From assembly GCA_001798605.1 (NCBI GenBank), contig MGST01000266.1, positions 1 to 32,157 on the forward strand: DNA of 32,157 nt, in the 5' to 3' direction. A model generated the notes under the pieces. That model saw nothing but the letters and a program-made list of their open reading frames with translations. It was not told the origin of the DNA and did no database searches. Shown here one piece after another: positions 16,201 through 22,881 of this stretch (its first letter is position 1; every line of letters begins with the position of its first letter). This stretch comes from Deltaproteobacteria bacterium RIFOXYA12_FULL_58_15 (GTDB taxonomy: Bacteria > Myxococcota > XYA12-FULL-58-9). The position numbers were made by a program, and so were the translations under genes.

Positions 16201-17770
16201 AGACCCCGCGGGAGTCTCATATGCCTATCAACGGCAGAGCGGAGACCACGTGGGCGACGTTTGTGACAATTGCGTCGATGTGGCCAATCCAGACCAAGGC
16301 GACATGGACGACGATGAGTTGGGGGATGCTTGTGATCCGGACATCGACGGGGACGACGACCTGAATCAGGCGGACAACTGCCCGTGGGTTCCTAACCCAG
16401 ACCAACTCAATGCCGACGGCGACCTCCTCGGCAACGCGTGTGACAACTGCATCGAGGTTTCGAACGACAACCAGATGGACCATGATGGCGACGGTTGGGG
16501 CAATGTCTGCGACAATTGCAGCGCCGAATTCAATCCTGACCAGAACGACGATGACGAAGACGGAGTGGGCAATGCCTGTGACAACTGTTTTGCGGTTGCC
16601 AATCCCGCGCAAGAGAACAGCGATGTGCTCAATGTCTTCTTTGACCATCCGCCAGGCGTCTACGAGTATGTCGCCGATTGCATCAACGATCAGGTTTGTC
16701 TGACGCGTAGGAGTCGTAGCGGCATCTACAACGCGCTTGGCCATACAGTGTATTGGGCACGTGGATCCTGTGAAGGTATCGAGGGCGGATGGACCACGGA
16801 CTTCAGGGGCGCGGTTGGCTACAACATGACAACCAACGCTGTCGGCAGCATCCTGTGCCTGCAGGTTCCCGGTGACGGACCTGAGTTCTGGACTGTCGAG
16901 CTTCTTTCATGGGAGCCTGGGCGCGCAGAGACCGATGGCGGTGGCTTCTCGTATCTGCGCACGGCCCGTGATGGCATGGGCGATGCCTGTGACAACTGTC
17001 CCGGCGTTCCCAACCAAGGCCAAGAGGATGGTGATGGCGACGCCGTAGGCGAGGTTTGTGATATCTGTCCCAACGACTTCGACATTGGCCAGTGGGACAT
17101 GGACTCCGATGGCTTGGGCGATGCGTGCGATTTCGACATCGACGGGGATGCCATCGACAACGAGGGCGACGTTTGCCCGTGGATTTTCAATCCAGACCAG
17201 GCCGATGAGGACGAAGACAACGTCGGTGACCTGTGCGACAACTGCTTGGGTGTTTCCAATCCCGAGCAGATTGACGATGAGTACGTGGAGGTCGACTACG
17301 TTCATGCGGCAGGGGTGTTCGAAACGGAATCGGACTGTATTGAATCCGATGTCTGCTTGACCCGCGGCAACCAAGGCCCGCTCTATAATAAGGAAGGCGG
17401 CTTCATTGCGTGGGCCTGTGGCACATGTGACAGCGTCAACGAGGGAACTGACTGGTACTCCGCCATCTACGATCTCAAGGGGGACTGCTTGGAAGGTGAC
17501 ATGCGGAATCTCGTCACTGAGGCCGTGTGTCTGCAAGTTTATTATTCCAACATGTTCTGGGATGTGGATTTCAGTGTTTGGGGATCGGGCGGCACGGGTG
17601 AATTTGCCTATGTGCGTTCTATGGATGGTTACGGGGACGGCTCGGGTCGAGCTTGCGACAATTGTTGGTACGTCGACAATGCGGATCAGGCCGACAGCGG
17701 TGGCAACTGTTCGGGGATGAGTATGCCCTATGCTAGCGATCCCGCGTGCGGAGATGCCTGCTACCAATAG
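13205..17770 (+). CDS. Giant thrombospondin type 3 / MopE-type calcium-binding lipoprotein with five inserted domains
   Basis: 1521 residues, acidic. The signal peptide ends in LAAGGC (Cys18) followed by DD. Residues ~40-190 hold three MopE-like metal-binding motifs ('CDGIDNNEDGAADED', 'CDNIDNDCDGGADED', 'CDGLDNNCDGEVDED'). The remainder is a long array of TSP type 3 repeats of the form 'DNCP...NPDQxDxDxDGxGDxCD', each expected to bind calcium. Five times the array is broken by a ~110-residue domain with a conserved 'CLTR', a W-A-C-G-x-C-like motif and an aromatic-rich end ('FxYxR'). The start is the ATG at 13205 with AGGAG nine bases upstream; the ATG at 13196 directly abuts the SD. Likely a calcium-stabilised surface filament or adhesin. 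Confidence 0.88.
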   Translation: MKSAMMLMLMLLLAAGGCDDGKTNGGSDGIIIGDDQRVGEAFCDGIDNNEDGAADEDYFVTDGAGNQLKIGDPCGVGACAGGTVVCSTDKTRAVCDSAGNGTAETCDNIDNDCDGGADEDLTTLADSDCLQIGVCGEAGATVVAVCASGAWLCDYHGVPLFEDEMELSCDGLDNNCDGEVDEDFDDTDADKVSDCIDNCPNLANASQTDSDGDGVGDVCDICLGVDNPDQADSDLDEVSYTHPSEVGEAEQDCFSDGICLTRPVAGGPVYNTGSSNIRWACDGCDDLDDDTFWFDAFNYSVKGRCFPDGMDDIGGRDTCLENTTTGQQTNIHWLSWQSSGGGGFAYVRRTPRGDGLGDGCDNCPARFNPDQANSDGDAFGNVCDNCPGVSSSSQADVDGDHIGDACDDSDGDGTLDLDDNCPMIVNPDQVDSDNDGYGNVCDNCPGVANASQSDINRNTVGDACDDLSDNDGVVDIVDNCMSVSNSDQTNSDGDDFGDACDVCPEDTDPDQGDEGERTVVAYNHPEGSDELDMDCIESGVCLTRSDEGGPVYNGAPDGDSIQWTCGPCRNVPTWAGWYSSLNDGDFRQRCFNNNMYNIAGKTVCLHIQNPGDAYWDVHFTSWGRNENSNPEVFSYVRTSDLSDGIGDACDNCLSINNPDQENSDGDSWGDACDNCPNQDNEEQANSDANPVGDACQNSDGDTLLDIDDNCDFTDNEDQTDTDNDQVGDACEDLDDDGYGIGQDNCPGIGNPGQEDTDNTADGVGDVCDNCPADNNPDQADDDLDGVGDVCDNCVDIENSDQSDDDDDGVGDACDNCPYDTNPEQADSDLNGIGDACQDLDEDGFIDSEDNCPYAWNPGQEDSEDDPDGIGDACDNCPWETNGDQEDADFKEIYFNNPAGESLSDCIDDDELVCLWLDLEQTAGEPTSEVFLNLGSAQVEWACGNCLEGGLDFYPSFNQMLFDRGCFDEEHDVPAPFCVHIVDPVDASPYWTIIWDHFAQDPAGVSYAYQRQSGDHVGDVCDNCVDVANPDQGDMDDDELGDACDPDIDGDDDLNQADNCPWVPNPDQLNADGDLLGNACDNCIEVSNDNQMDHDGDGWGNVCDNCSAEFNPDQNDDDEDGVGNACDNCFAVANPAQENSDVLNVFFDHPPGVYEYVADCINDQVCLTRRSRSGIYNALGHTVYWARGSCEGIEGGWTTDFRGAVGYNMTTNAVGSILCLQVPGDGPEFWTVELLSWEPGRAETDGGGFSYLRTARDGMGDACDNCPGVPNQGQEDGDGDAVGEVCDICPNDFDIGQWDMDSDGLGDACDFDIDGDAIDNEGDVCPWIFNPDQADEDEDNVGDLCDNCLGVSNPEQIDDEYVEVDYVHAAGVFETESDCIESDVCLTRGNQGPLYNKEGGFIAWACGTCDSVNEGTDWYSAIYDLKGDCLEGDMRNLVTEAVCLQVYYSNMFWDVDFSVWGSGGTGEFAYVRSMDGYGDGSGRACDNCWYVDNADQADSGGNCSGMSMPYASDPACGDACYQ
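13916..17620 (+). repeat. Five copies of a ~110-residue domain inserted within TSP3 repeats
   Basis: Approximate spans: 13916-14258, 14759-15120, 15878-16239, 16634-16968 and 17290-17620. Shared pattern: a short strand with HP or NP, an acidic stretch, D-C-I, 'VCLTR', G-P-x-YN, 'WACGxC', a Trp/Tyr region, CL at the middle, 'FWDVxFxSW', then 'GGGFxYxR'. Copy 3 is the most diverged (VCLWLD instead of VCLTR). Each begins after 'NPDQxDxD' and ends before 'DGxGDxCDNC', that is, inside one TSP3 unit. The pattern resembles a Bacteroidetes secreted domain I recall with 'ITRG..QGIYN' and 'GGGFSYxRS'; that link is from memory. Confidence 0.75.
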
Positions 17771-17782
17771 TCAAGTATTCGC

Positions 17783-18121
17783 GTGAATGATTGGGGCGCT
17801 CCTTCCGTGCGAGGGGCGCCCCTGGTTGGCCAGCGACCCCAGGATATTGATCCCGACATACAGGCAACAGAAGAGGCGTTGGCCAGTGTCGACCTAGACG
17901 ACCTCGACACCGCCACCATCGAGATCGATCCGGTCTTGCTGGAACGGGCGCGTTCAACGGCGAAGCTCAAACAGATCACCATTCGTGTCGGAGAAGATCA
18001 ACTCGAAATCGCACGCCGTGTTGCCAGTGCTCAAGGAGAGAAATACCAACAAGTGATCAGACGCTGGCTTGCCCACGGCGCCTCAAAGGCCAGGCGCAAT
18101 CTAAACAAGACAGGTACGTAG
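17783..18121 (+). CDS. CopG/BrnA-type antitoxin without adjacent toxin
   Basis: 112 residues. The C-terminal half has 'KQITIRVGEDQLEIARRVAS' followed by 'QGEKYQQVIRRWLAHGASKA', the RHH pattern of the CopG-type antitoxins (BrnA, PF12441 type) in which a strand 'ITIRV' precedes two helices and 'YQ.vIrrWL'. The N-terminal half is acidic. A BrnT-like toxin is normally adjacent; none is seen on either side, so this is an orphan or acts as a repressor. The start GTG at 17783 lacks an SD and lies 12 bases after the TSP3 stop; a later in-frame start is possible. Confidence 0.65.
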   Translation: MNDWGAPSVRGAPLVGQRPQDIDPDIQATEEALASVDLDDLDTATIEIDPVLLERARSTAKLKQITIRVGEDQLEIARRVASAQGEKYQQVIRRWLAHGASKARRNLNKTGT

Positions 18122-18302
18122 GGCGAGAGCGATAACCGGTGCAGCCTGAATCGGCAACCGCAGTCACGGAGCAGAGTAGGGCGATAGTATACAAAATGTA
18201 GCATTTACTAGGTTGCTCTTCTGTCGAGCCATCTACCGGAGTTCTTCATCCCGGTTCTGCGGGGAGGCGTCCATCGGCATGGAGGGCAATTTTGGCTTGC
18301 GG

Positions 18303-18328
18303 CCGATATAATCGGTTAGTAATATCGG
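18303..18328. promoter_or_regulatory. Inverted repeat CCGATAT-N12-ATATCGG, possible ModE operator
   Basis: CCGATAT at 18303-18309 and ATATCGG at 18322-18328 are perfect complements across an AT-rich 12-base spacer. ModE operators in other bacteria are inverted repeats built from CG-x-TATA-type half-sites at similar spacing. It lies 40 bases before the TonB-receptor start and a ModE-type gene is 0.5 kb away, so it may be its operator. Elsewhere in 18122-18367 I see only an unremarkable intergenic stretch. Confidence 0.45.
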
Positions 18329-18367
18329 GTTGCGCCTGGGTGTGAATGCAATGATGCGAGGCCAGGA

Positions 18368-18829
18368 TTGAGCGAGACTATCCCCAAGACATTGCGAGCC
18401 CACGTCCTGTGCATCGTTCTTGTTTCCGCCTGCGCGCTCGGGTTTCCGGCGGACGCGCTCGGGTTTCCAGCGGACGCGCTCGCGGAGCCAGCGGACGCGC
18501 TCGCGGAGCCGACGGACGCGCTCGCGGAGCCGACGGACGCGACTGCCGATGGCGACGGCCCATTCGAGATGCCGACTTTCACCACCACCGTAATCGGCAA
18601 ACGCCCGCCCCCGCCCGGAACCAATTCTCGAATCGACGCCAAGGAGATCGCACTTCGCGGCGCCCGCAATCTCGCCGAAGCCATCGCAGGTGAACCCAGC
18701 GTCGAGGTGAATCAGGGTCCCAAGTCAGGTGCCACTCTACAGGTCCGTGGATTCGATGAGCGAGCGGTGTTGCTCATGATCGACGACCAGACGCAGGGGA
18801 TCATCGAGATCGATCCGGTCGTGCAATGA
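18368..18829 (+). pseudogene. Truncated TonB-dependent receptor (signal, repeat linker, partial plug)
   Basis: 153 residues. A signal peptide is followed by a 7-residue repeat (ADALGFP, ADALAEP, TDALAEP; 21-bp units near 18447-18541). A plug-domain start follows: 'TFTTTVIGKRPPPPGTNSRI', then 'ARNLAEAIAGEPSVEV', 'GATLQVRGFDERAVLLMIDD'. This matches the first ~100 residues of outer-membrane TonB-dependent receptors, which normally have 600 or more residues. The frame stops before the plug is complete and no barrel follows; the convergent ModE-type gene starts 33 bases on. It begins with TTG after GAGG. It is probably a broken receptor gene, or a stand-alone plug fragment. Confidence 0.7.
18447..18541 (+). 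repeat. 21-bp tandem repeat encoding (A/T)DAL(GF/AE)P
   Basis: About five imperfect copies of a 21-bp unit, beginning near GGACGCGCTC and repeated at regular spacing, encode an Ala/Asp/Pro-rich heptad. Located in the linker between signal peptide and plug of the truncated receptor. A likely slippage site. Confidence 0.8.
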
Positions 18830-18861
18830 ACAGCTTGACTGGGGAAACGCCCTGCGAAAGC

Positions 18862-19227
18862 TCAGTCGGAATCGCTGTCCGCAAGCGGTTTCGCAAACGC
18901 CTTCTTGAAGGCATCGACGGCGAAGCGCTTGATGCGCTGTTGCATCCGATCGTAGCGGCGCAGAAAGTCCCGGCCCAATGCAGTCAGCTCGGCTCCACCA
19001 TGCTCGCTGCCGCCCTTGCGGCGAACCACAACGGCGTGGCCGAGCCCCGACTCCACGTTCTTGATCATGCGGAGCGCCTTCGGGTACGAGAGGTCCATCT
19101 CTCGTGCGGCGCGGCTGATGGAGCGGTGCTTGTCGATGCCCGCGAGCAGCCACATGAGGCCGATCCCCATGAAGGACTCACCGTCCTGATCTCTCAGCAT
19201 GATCCTGATGTCGATATCCATGGGCAC
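18862..19227 (-). CDS. ModE-type winged-helix regulator (DNA-binding domain only)
   Basis: 121 residues. 'GIGLMWLLAGIDKHRSISRA' and 'AREMDLSYPKALRMIKNVE' form the LysR-like winged helix-turn-helix of ModE; 'VVVRRKGGSEHGGAELTALG' is the family's diagnostic Gly-rich wing. The protein lacks the C-terminal molybdate-binding (MOP) domains of E. coli ModE, as do many single-domain ModE proteins. It would regulate molybdate, tungstate or related uptake genes. The start is GTG at 19227 with GGAAGGTGG seven bases upstream; ATG at 19221 is also possible. It is convergent with the truncated receptor and divergent from the NTPase-membrane gene. Confidence 0.85.
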   Translation of the reverse strand: MPMDIDIRIMLRDQDGESFMGIGLMWLLAGIDKHRSISRAAREMDLSYPKALRMIKNVESGLGHAVVVRRKGGSEHGGAELTALGRDFLRRYDRMQQRIKRFAVDAFKKAFAKPLADSDSD

Positions 19228-19352
19228 CGAGGAACCACCTTCCGCTTTTGGTCGCAGCATTGTATGTCGAGCTCCCAAAGGACGCCACGGCGGATAGTCG
19301 TGTTAGAGAGGAAAAAGCCAACGGCCCCCAGCGTGGGCCTGAGGTCGAAGCA

Positions 19353-20921
19353 GTGAGCAACGACAGGCTGGTTGTCCTCGTTACGGGCTCCGTCGCGAGT
19401 GGGAAGACGAGCCTTCTCGAACGACTGCAAGGGTCCACCGCCCGTTGGTGGCGGATCTGTGGTTTCACGTCCAAAGGTAACGCACGCGACTTTCGCTGCG
19501 GGAATCCATCTGCAACCTACCGACTCTCCCTGGTAGGTCTATCGACATCGCTTCCCTGGGCCATGCGCCCCACCCCCAACTCGGCGTTCCAGTTCTGCGA
19601 GGCCACCCGCCTTGAAGTAACCGAGGCGGTGGGTGCCCGGCTCAAGGACGGCACGGCCGACATCTGCTTTTTGGACGAGATCGGCCAACTCGAGCTCGCC
19701 GGTCGCGGCTTCGCGGAGCTGTTCCGCCTCGCGCTCACCTCGCCTTGCAGAATCGTGGTGGCTGCCGTCAAAAAGAGCCGGTTTGCCGAGGTCGTCGCGG
19801 GTTTTGGGCTCGCCGAGGTCCACGTCATCGACCTCGATCAAGTAAGCGCCGAACAGGGATTTCGAGAGGCCAAGAGGCAAATCGCTACGAGCGACGCCGA
19901 GCGAATCGGCGCGTTTGCCGGCATCGGAGGGCTGGTGGAGGTGGGTCTTGGCTCCACGCTCCACGCCTATCGCGTTCCGTTCAAGGGCCACGCCTTGGCG
20001 TACCTGCAGAACGTGCTGCTGGTCGCATTCGGGAAGGCGCTGCACGGGCGAGGTCTGGTGCGCATCTCCTTCATCAGCGCCATGCTCAAAGCGTTTTCGC
20101 CCGCGGGCGGCACCTTCCGGCCCATGGCCTACATCTTCCTGCAGGGACTCTCGTTTGCCGCGCCAATCCGACTTCTTGGCTGGAACATCGGCTCGGTCAT
20201 CATGGGCTCGGTCATCATGGGCTGGCTGACTCTGGCTATGTCGCTGGCTGTCGACTACGTCACCTTCGGCAAGAGCATATTTGATGCCTTTGGTGCGGCC
20301 ATAGCGGCGTTCAGTTCTTGGCTGGGTGTTCAAGGGCCGTCGCTCCTTCAGGTTCTCATTGCGGCCTTCGCCCTGAAGGCGGCCGTTGCCGTGGGTTTAG
20401 CAATAGCCGCATTCTTCGGCGACATGCAGCCGCTCGTGCGTCGCCTCGGTGCCCGAAAAACCAACCATGGTGATGACCGCGGTTTCGACCGCCGCGACGC
20501 TGCCAGCCGCCGGTCTATGGCCATGACCGCCGTGACGGCACTGCGCGACCTCTCCAGGCCGCGCTTCGTCGTTGCGTTTCTGGTTTCGGCCTTGCTCTTG
20601 CTCTTCTTTGCAGGCCTCCCCCAGAGCGACTTCATGAACCTCATCGTCAGGGGTTTGTGCATCTCCTACCTCGGGTTCGTGGCGCTGCGTCGCATCGACG
20701 TCCAGTCCCTCGGCGCGTGGCTCGATCGGCACACCGGGATGGGCCTGGGCAGGAGTCTACCCGTGGCCCTTGATGCGCTCGGGCGAACCCCAGCGCCACC
20801 ACCGACGTCCAACTCGGTTAATGCCTCACCACCCTCGAGCCCGATGGCAACAGTCACCTATCGCAGCACCGACAGCAGGGACCTCGACGTTCCTCCTGGC
20901 TCGCTGTCGAGGACGCCATGA
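19353..20921 (+). CDS. THEP1-like NTPase fused to a multi-spanning membrane domain
   Basis: 522 residues. Residues 1-~190 are a P-loop NTPase: Walker A 'VTGSVASGKTS' (~9-19), 'RICGFTSKG', and Walker B 'ICFLDEIGQLEL', as in THEP1/NTPase_1 nucleoside-triphosphatases. After this come hydrophobic helices ('YLQNVLLVAFGKAL', 'PMAYIFLQGLSFAAPI', 'MGWLTLAMSLAVDY', 'VLIAAFALKAAVAVGLA'), a basic linker, and further helices ('FVVAFLVSALLLLFF'). The first membrane part is reminiscent of ECF-transporter S components, but I cannot prove it. The start is GTG at 19353 with GAGG eight bases upstream; the open frame continues to 19248. It overlaps trmO by ATGA. A 15-bp perfect tandem duplication (20190-20219) gives GSVIMGSVIMG. 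Confidence 0.8.
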   Translation: MSNDRLVVLVTGSVASGKTSLLERLQGSTARWWRICGFTSKGNARDFRCGNPSATYRLSLVGLSTSLPWAMRPTPNSAFQFCEATRLEVTEAVGARLKDGTADICFLDEIGQLELAGRGFAELFRLALTSPCRIVVAAVKKSRFAEVVAGFGLAEVHVIDLDQVSAEQGFREAKRQIATSDAERIGAFAGIGGLVEVGLGSTLHAYRVPFKGHALAYLQNVLLVAFGKALHGRGLVRISFISAMLKAFSPAGGTFRPMAYIFLQGLSFAAPIRLLGWNIGSVIMGSVIMGWLTLAMSLAVDYVTFGKSIFDAFGAAIAAFSSWLGVQGPSLLQVLIAAFALKAAVAVGLAIAAFFGDMQPLVRRLGARKTNHGDDRGFDRRDAASRRSMAMTAVTALRDLSRPRFVVAFLVSALLLLFFAGLPQSDFMNLIVRGLCISYLGFVALRRIDVQSLGAWLDRHTGMGLGRSLPVALDALGRTPAPPPTSNSVNASPPSSPMATVTYRSTDSRDLDVPPGSLSRTP

Positions 20922-21736
20922 CCGATCCCCTGCTCCTGCAACCCATCGGCGTCGTGCGGTCGCCGTTTAGGACCACGCACGAGATACCCCTCCAGGGTGG
21001 ACCTGCGACGCTGGAGGTCTACCCTGCGTTCGCGGACGGACTCGAGGGACTCGATGGCAGCTCTCATCTCGTCGTCATGGGGCACCTTCATCTCGCCGAC
21101 CGAAGCGCGCTGAAAACGAGGCCGACCAAGATCGACCCGAACGCCCCCGAGAAGGGCGTGTTCGCGACACGGTCGCCCGCGCGGCCCAATCCCATTTCTC
21201 TCACGGTGGTGGCACTGCTGAAACGTTACGATTTGCGTCTGGATGTGGAGCACTTGGACCTCGTGGACGGCACGCCGCTAATCGACATCAAGGCATATTC
21301 GCCCGGCTGGGACAGCGTGTTCTGCGCGCGGCACAAACACCGCGCGTCGCCAACGGCCATCAATGACGAGCGGCTGGTCGCCTGCCTCGAACGTGGCCTC
21401 TTCAATTTCATGGGCCACGTCGCTACCGATCCGGCCGCTCGTTGGAGCCTCGCGGCCACATTCGTCGGCACCCGTACACTCGGCGTCGATCCACGCGACC
21501 CCTCGATGGGCGTTCAGGTAAATAGGAGCGGCACGACCACCGAAGCCTTGATGGCACTGACGGGGGCGGCGGCGTTCAACAAGAGGCTTGTGGCGGTGCC
21601 CGACGAATCGGCGCTACGCGTCTGTCTTTCTTCTGGACCCCGTCGTGTCGAGTTGGTGGCGGTCCACACAGACCTACCTGGCGACTGCGGCAGTTGGATC
21701 GACGCGTTCGCTGTGACCGTCTCGGACAACCTTTAG
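20918..21736 (+). CDS. trmO: TrmO (TsaA/YaeB) tRNA m6t6A methyltransferase with extra C-terminal FmdE-like domain
   Basis: 272 residues. Residues 1-~155 are the TsaA/TrmO beta-barrel: 'IGVVRSPF', 'HLVVMGHLHL', 'GVFATRSPARPNPISLTVV', 'LVDGTPLIDIKAY', which uses S-adenosylmethionine to methylate N6-threonylcarbamoyl-A37 of tRNA. The ~110-residue extension ('FNFMGHVATDPAARWSLAAT', 'TTTEALMALTGAAAFNKRL') resembles FmdE/FwdE-like metal-binding proteins in layout, but the expected HGHxCPG Cys is absent (MGHVATD). Its start overlaps the stop of the NTPase gene, so translation is coupled. The neighbourhood (ModE, NTPase, TonB receptor) suggests a role beyond tRNA modification. Confidence 0.85.
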   Translation: MTDPLLLQPIGVVRSPFRTTHEIPLQGGPATLEVYPAFADGLEGLDGSSHLVVMGHLHLADRSALKTRPTKIDPNAPEKGVFATRSPARPNPISLTVVALLKRYDLRLDVEHLDLVDGTPLIDIKAYSPGWDSVFCARHKHRASPTAINDERLVACLERGLFNFMGHVATDPAARWSLAATFVGTRTLGVDPRDPSMGVQVNRSGTTTEALMALTGAAAFNKRLVAVPDESALRVCLSSGPRRVELVAVHTDLPGDCGSWIDAFAVTVSDNL

Positions 21737-21738
21737 GT

Positions 21739-22827
21739 CTAGTGGCCTCTGTCTGCCTTGTCCAGGCCCAACAGTCTTGCTGCATTGTCGTAGAGCACCT
21801 TCCTACGCAGCTCGGGATTGCCTTCGGTCGCGATCAACACCTTGGCCAAAGGAATGGCCTGATGATACATCGGCCAATTGCTGCCCAGGACCAGCCGATC
21901 CTGCGGCCCCTTTGCCAGGATCGTGCGCACGTTCGTCAACGATTGGCAGGACAGCTCAAGCCACACATTGGGGTAGCGGCATGCCAAGTCCAAGGCCTGT
22001 TCCATCTGCAAGGCGCCCGAATGTCCGAGAATGAAAGTTGTACGTTCAAAGGCAGCAATGGGCTTTTCGAAATAACGGACCAAGCAGCGCTGTTGGCCAC
22101 TCCAGCCATCAATGCCGGTAGGGCCGCAATGCCACAGAATGAACATTTCTCGTTCGCCGCACAGCCGTTGTAGCTCCATAGCCTTGGGGTGATCGGGCCG
22201 CACCATCAACATGCTGGGATGGGCTTTGATGCCTGGCGCTCCCATCTGTTTTTGTTTGTCCAGATCCGCCTCCATGTTGCGGGCAAACGGGTGGACACAG
22301 CCGAGACAGGTAATGGCAGGATAGTCACGAGCCGCCTTGATTTGGGTTTCGGCGTTGTGGGAGATGAAGGGAACGTCGAGTGGCAACACCACAGCGTGGG
22401 TCATACCCAAGTCGGTGGTGTCCCGCACAAGATTGGCCATGGTCGCCGAGCGGCGATACCCACCGCCCATCGGATCCAGCAAACTGCGCACAAAGAAGCT
22501 ACGCACCATCTTGGAACGTCGTTTCGGCGTGACGTTTTGATTGGCATAGACGTCGAGGTCGACAAAATCGTCCACCGGCAGCCACAGATCGGTCTTCTCG
22601 GTGAGCTTACGGAGGTCGATGGGCTTGGCCCACCCGAAGGCGTTGGCCACGTGGGTGTGCATGTCGATGATCGGTCCAATGGCGGGATCGGTGAGCACCA
22701 GGTGGCCATCGCGAACGGCGAAGTAGGGCAAACGGGCCATCTCGAGATGATTGTCGAATCGGTAACGGGTGACATCGCGTTTCATGAACACTACTCGCCA
22801 TCCATTGGCGCTTTTGTCAATCCGCAA
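21739..22827 (-). CDS. Amidohydrolase-family (amidohydrolase_2) TIM-barrel protein with altered metal site
   Basis: About 362 residues. 'IIDMHTHV' gives the HxH motif at the first barrel strand; 'GIKAHPS', 'FILWHCG' and 'FILGHSG' give the other expected strand motifs. The last ligand/base position, normally D in 'GSDWP', reads 'LGSNWPMYH', so Asp is replaced by Asn. Family members are metal hydrolases or decarboxylases; the change may lower activity or shift chemistry. The start is TTG at 22827 with AGGAG six bases upstream; TTG 22830 or ATG 22785 are alternatives. The stop is two bases from the convergent trmO stop. The substrate cannot be read from sequence. Confidence 0.8.
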   Translation of the reverse strand: MRIDKSANGWRVVFMKRDVTRYRFDNHLEMARLPYFAVRDGHLVLTDPAIGPIIDMHTHVANAFGWAKPIDLRKLTEKTDLWLPVDDFVDLDVYANQNVTPKRRSKMVRSFFVRSLLDPMGGGYRRSATMANLVRDTTDLGMTHAVVLPLDVPFISHNAETQIKAARDYPAITCLGCVHPFARNMEADLDKQKQMGAPGIKAHPSMLMVRPDHPKAMELQRLCGEREMFILWHCGPTGIDGWSGQQRCLVRYFEKPIAAFERTTFILGHSGALQMEQALDLACRYPNVWLELSCQSLTNVRTILAKGPQDRLVLGSNWPMYHQAIPLAKVLIATEGNPELRRKVLYDNAARLLGLDKADRGH

Positions 22828-22881
22828 CAACCACTCCTACCGTTAACCTTCCAGGCGTTGACGCATACTTTCGACACACAC

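Noticed and set aside
13205-17770. Regular repeat pattern suggesting a CRISPR-like array
   Set aside because: The repeats are coding, in frame, imperfect and encode TSP3 calcium-binding units; there are no constant-length spacers.
17921-18819. 19-base identical stretch (CATCGAGATCGATCCGGTC) in the CopG-type gene and at the end of the TonB fragment
   Set aside because: Both encode IEIDPV in the same frame using common codons; too short to claim that recombination caused the truncation.
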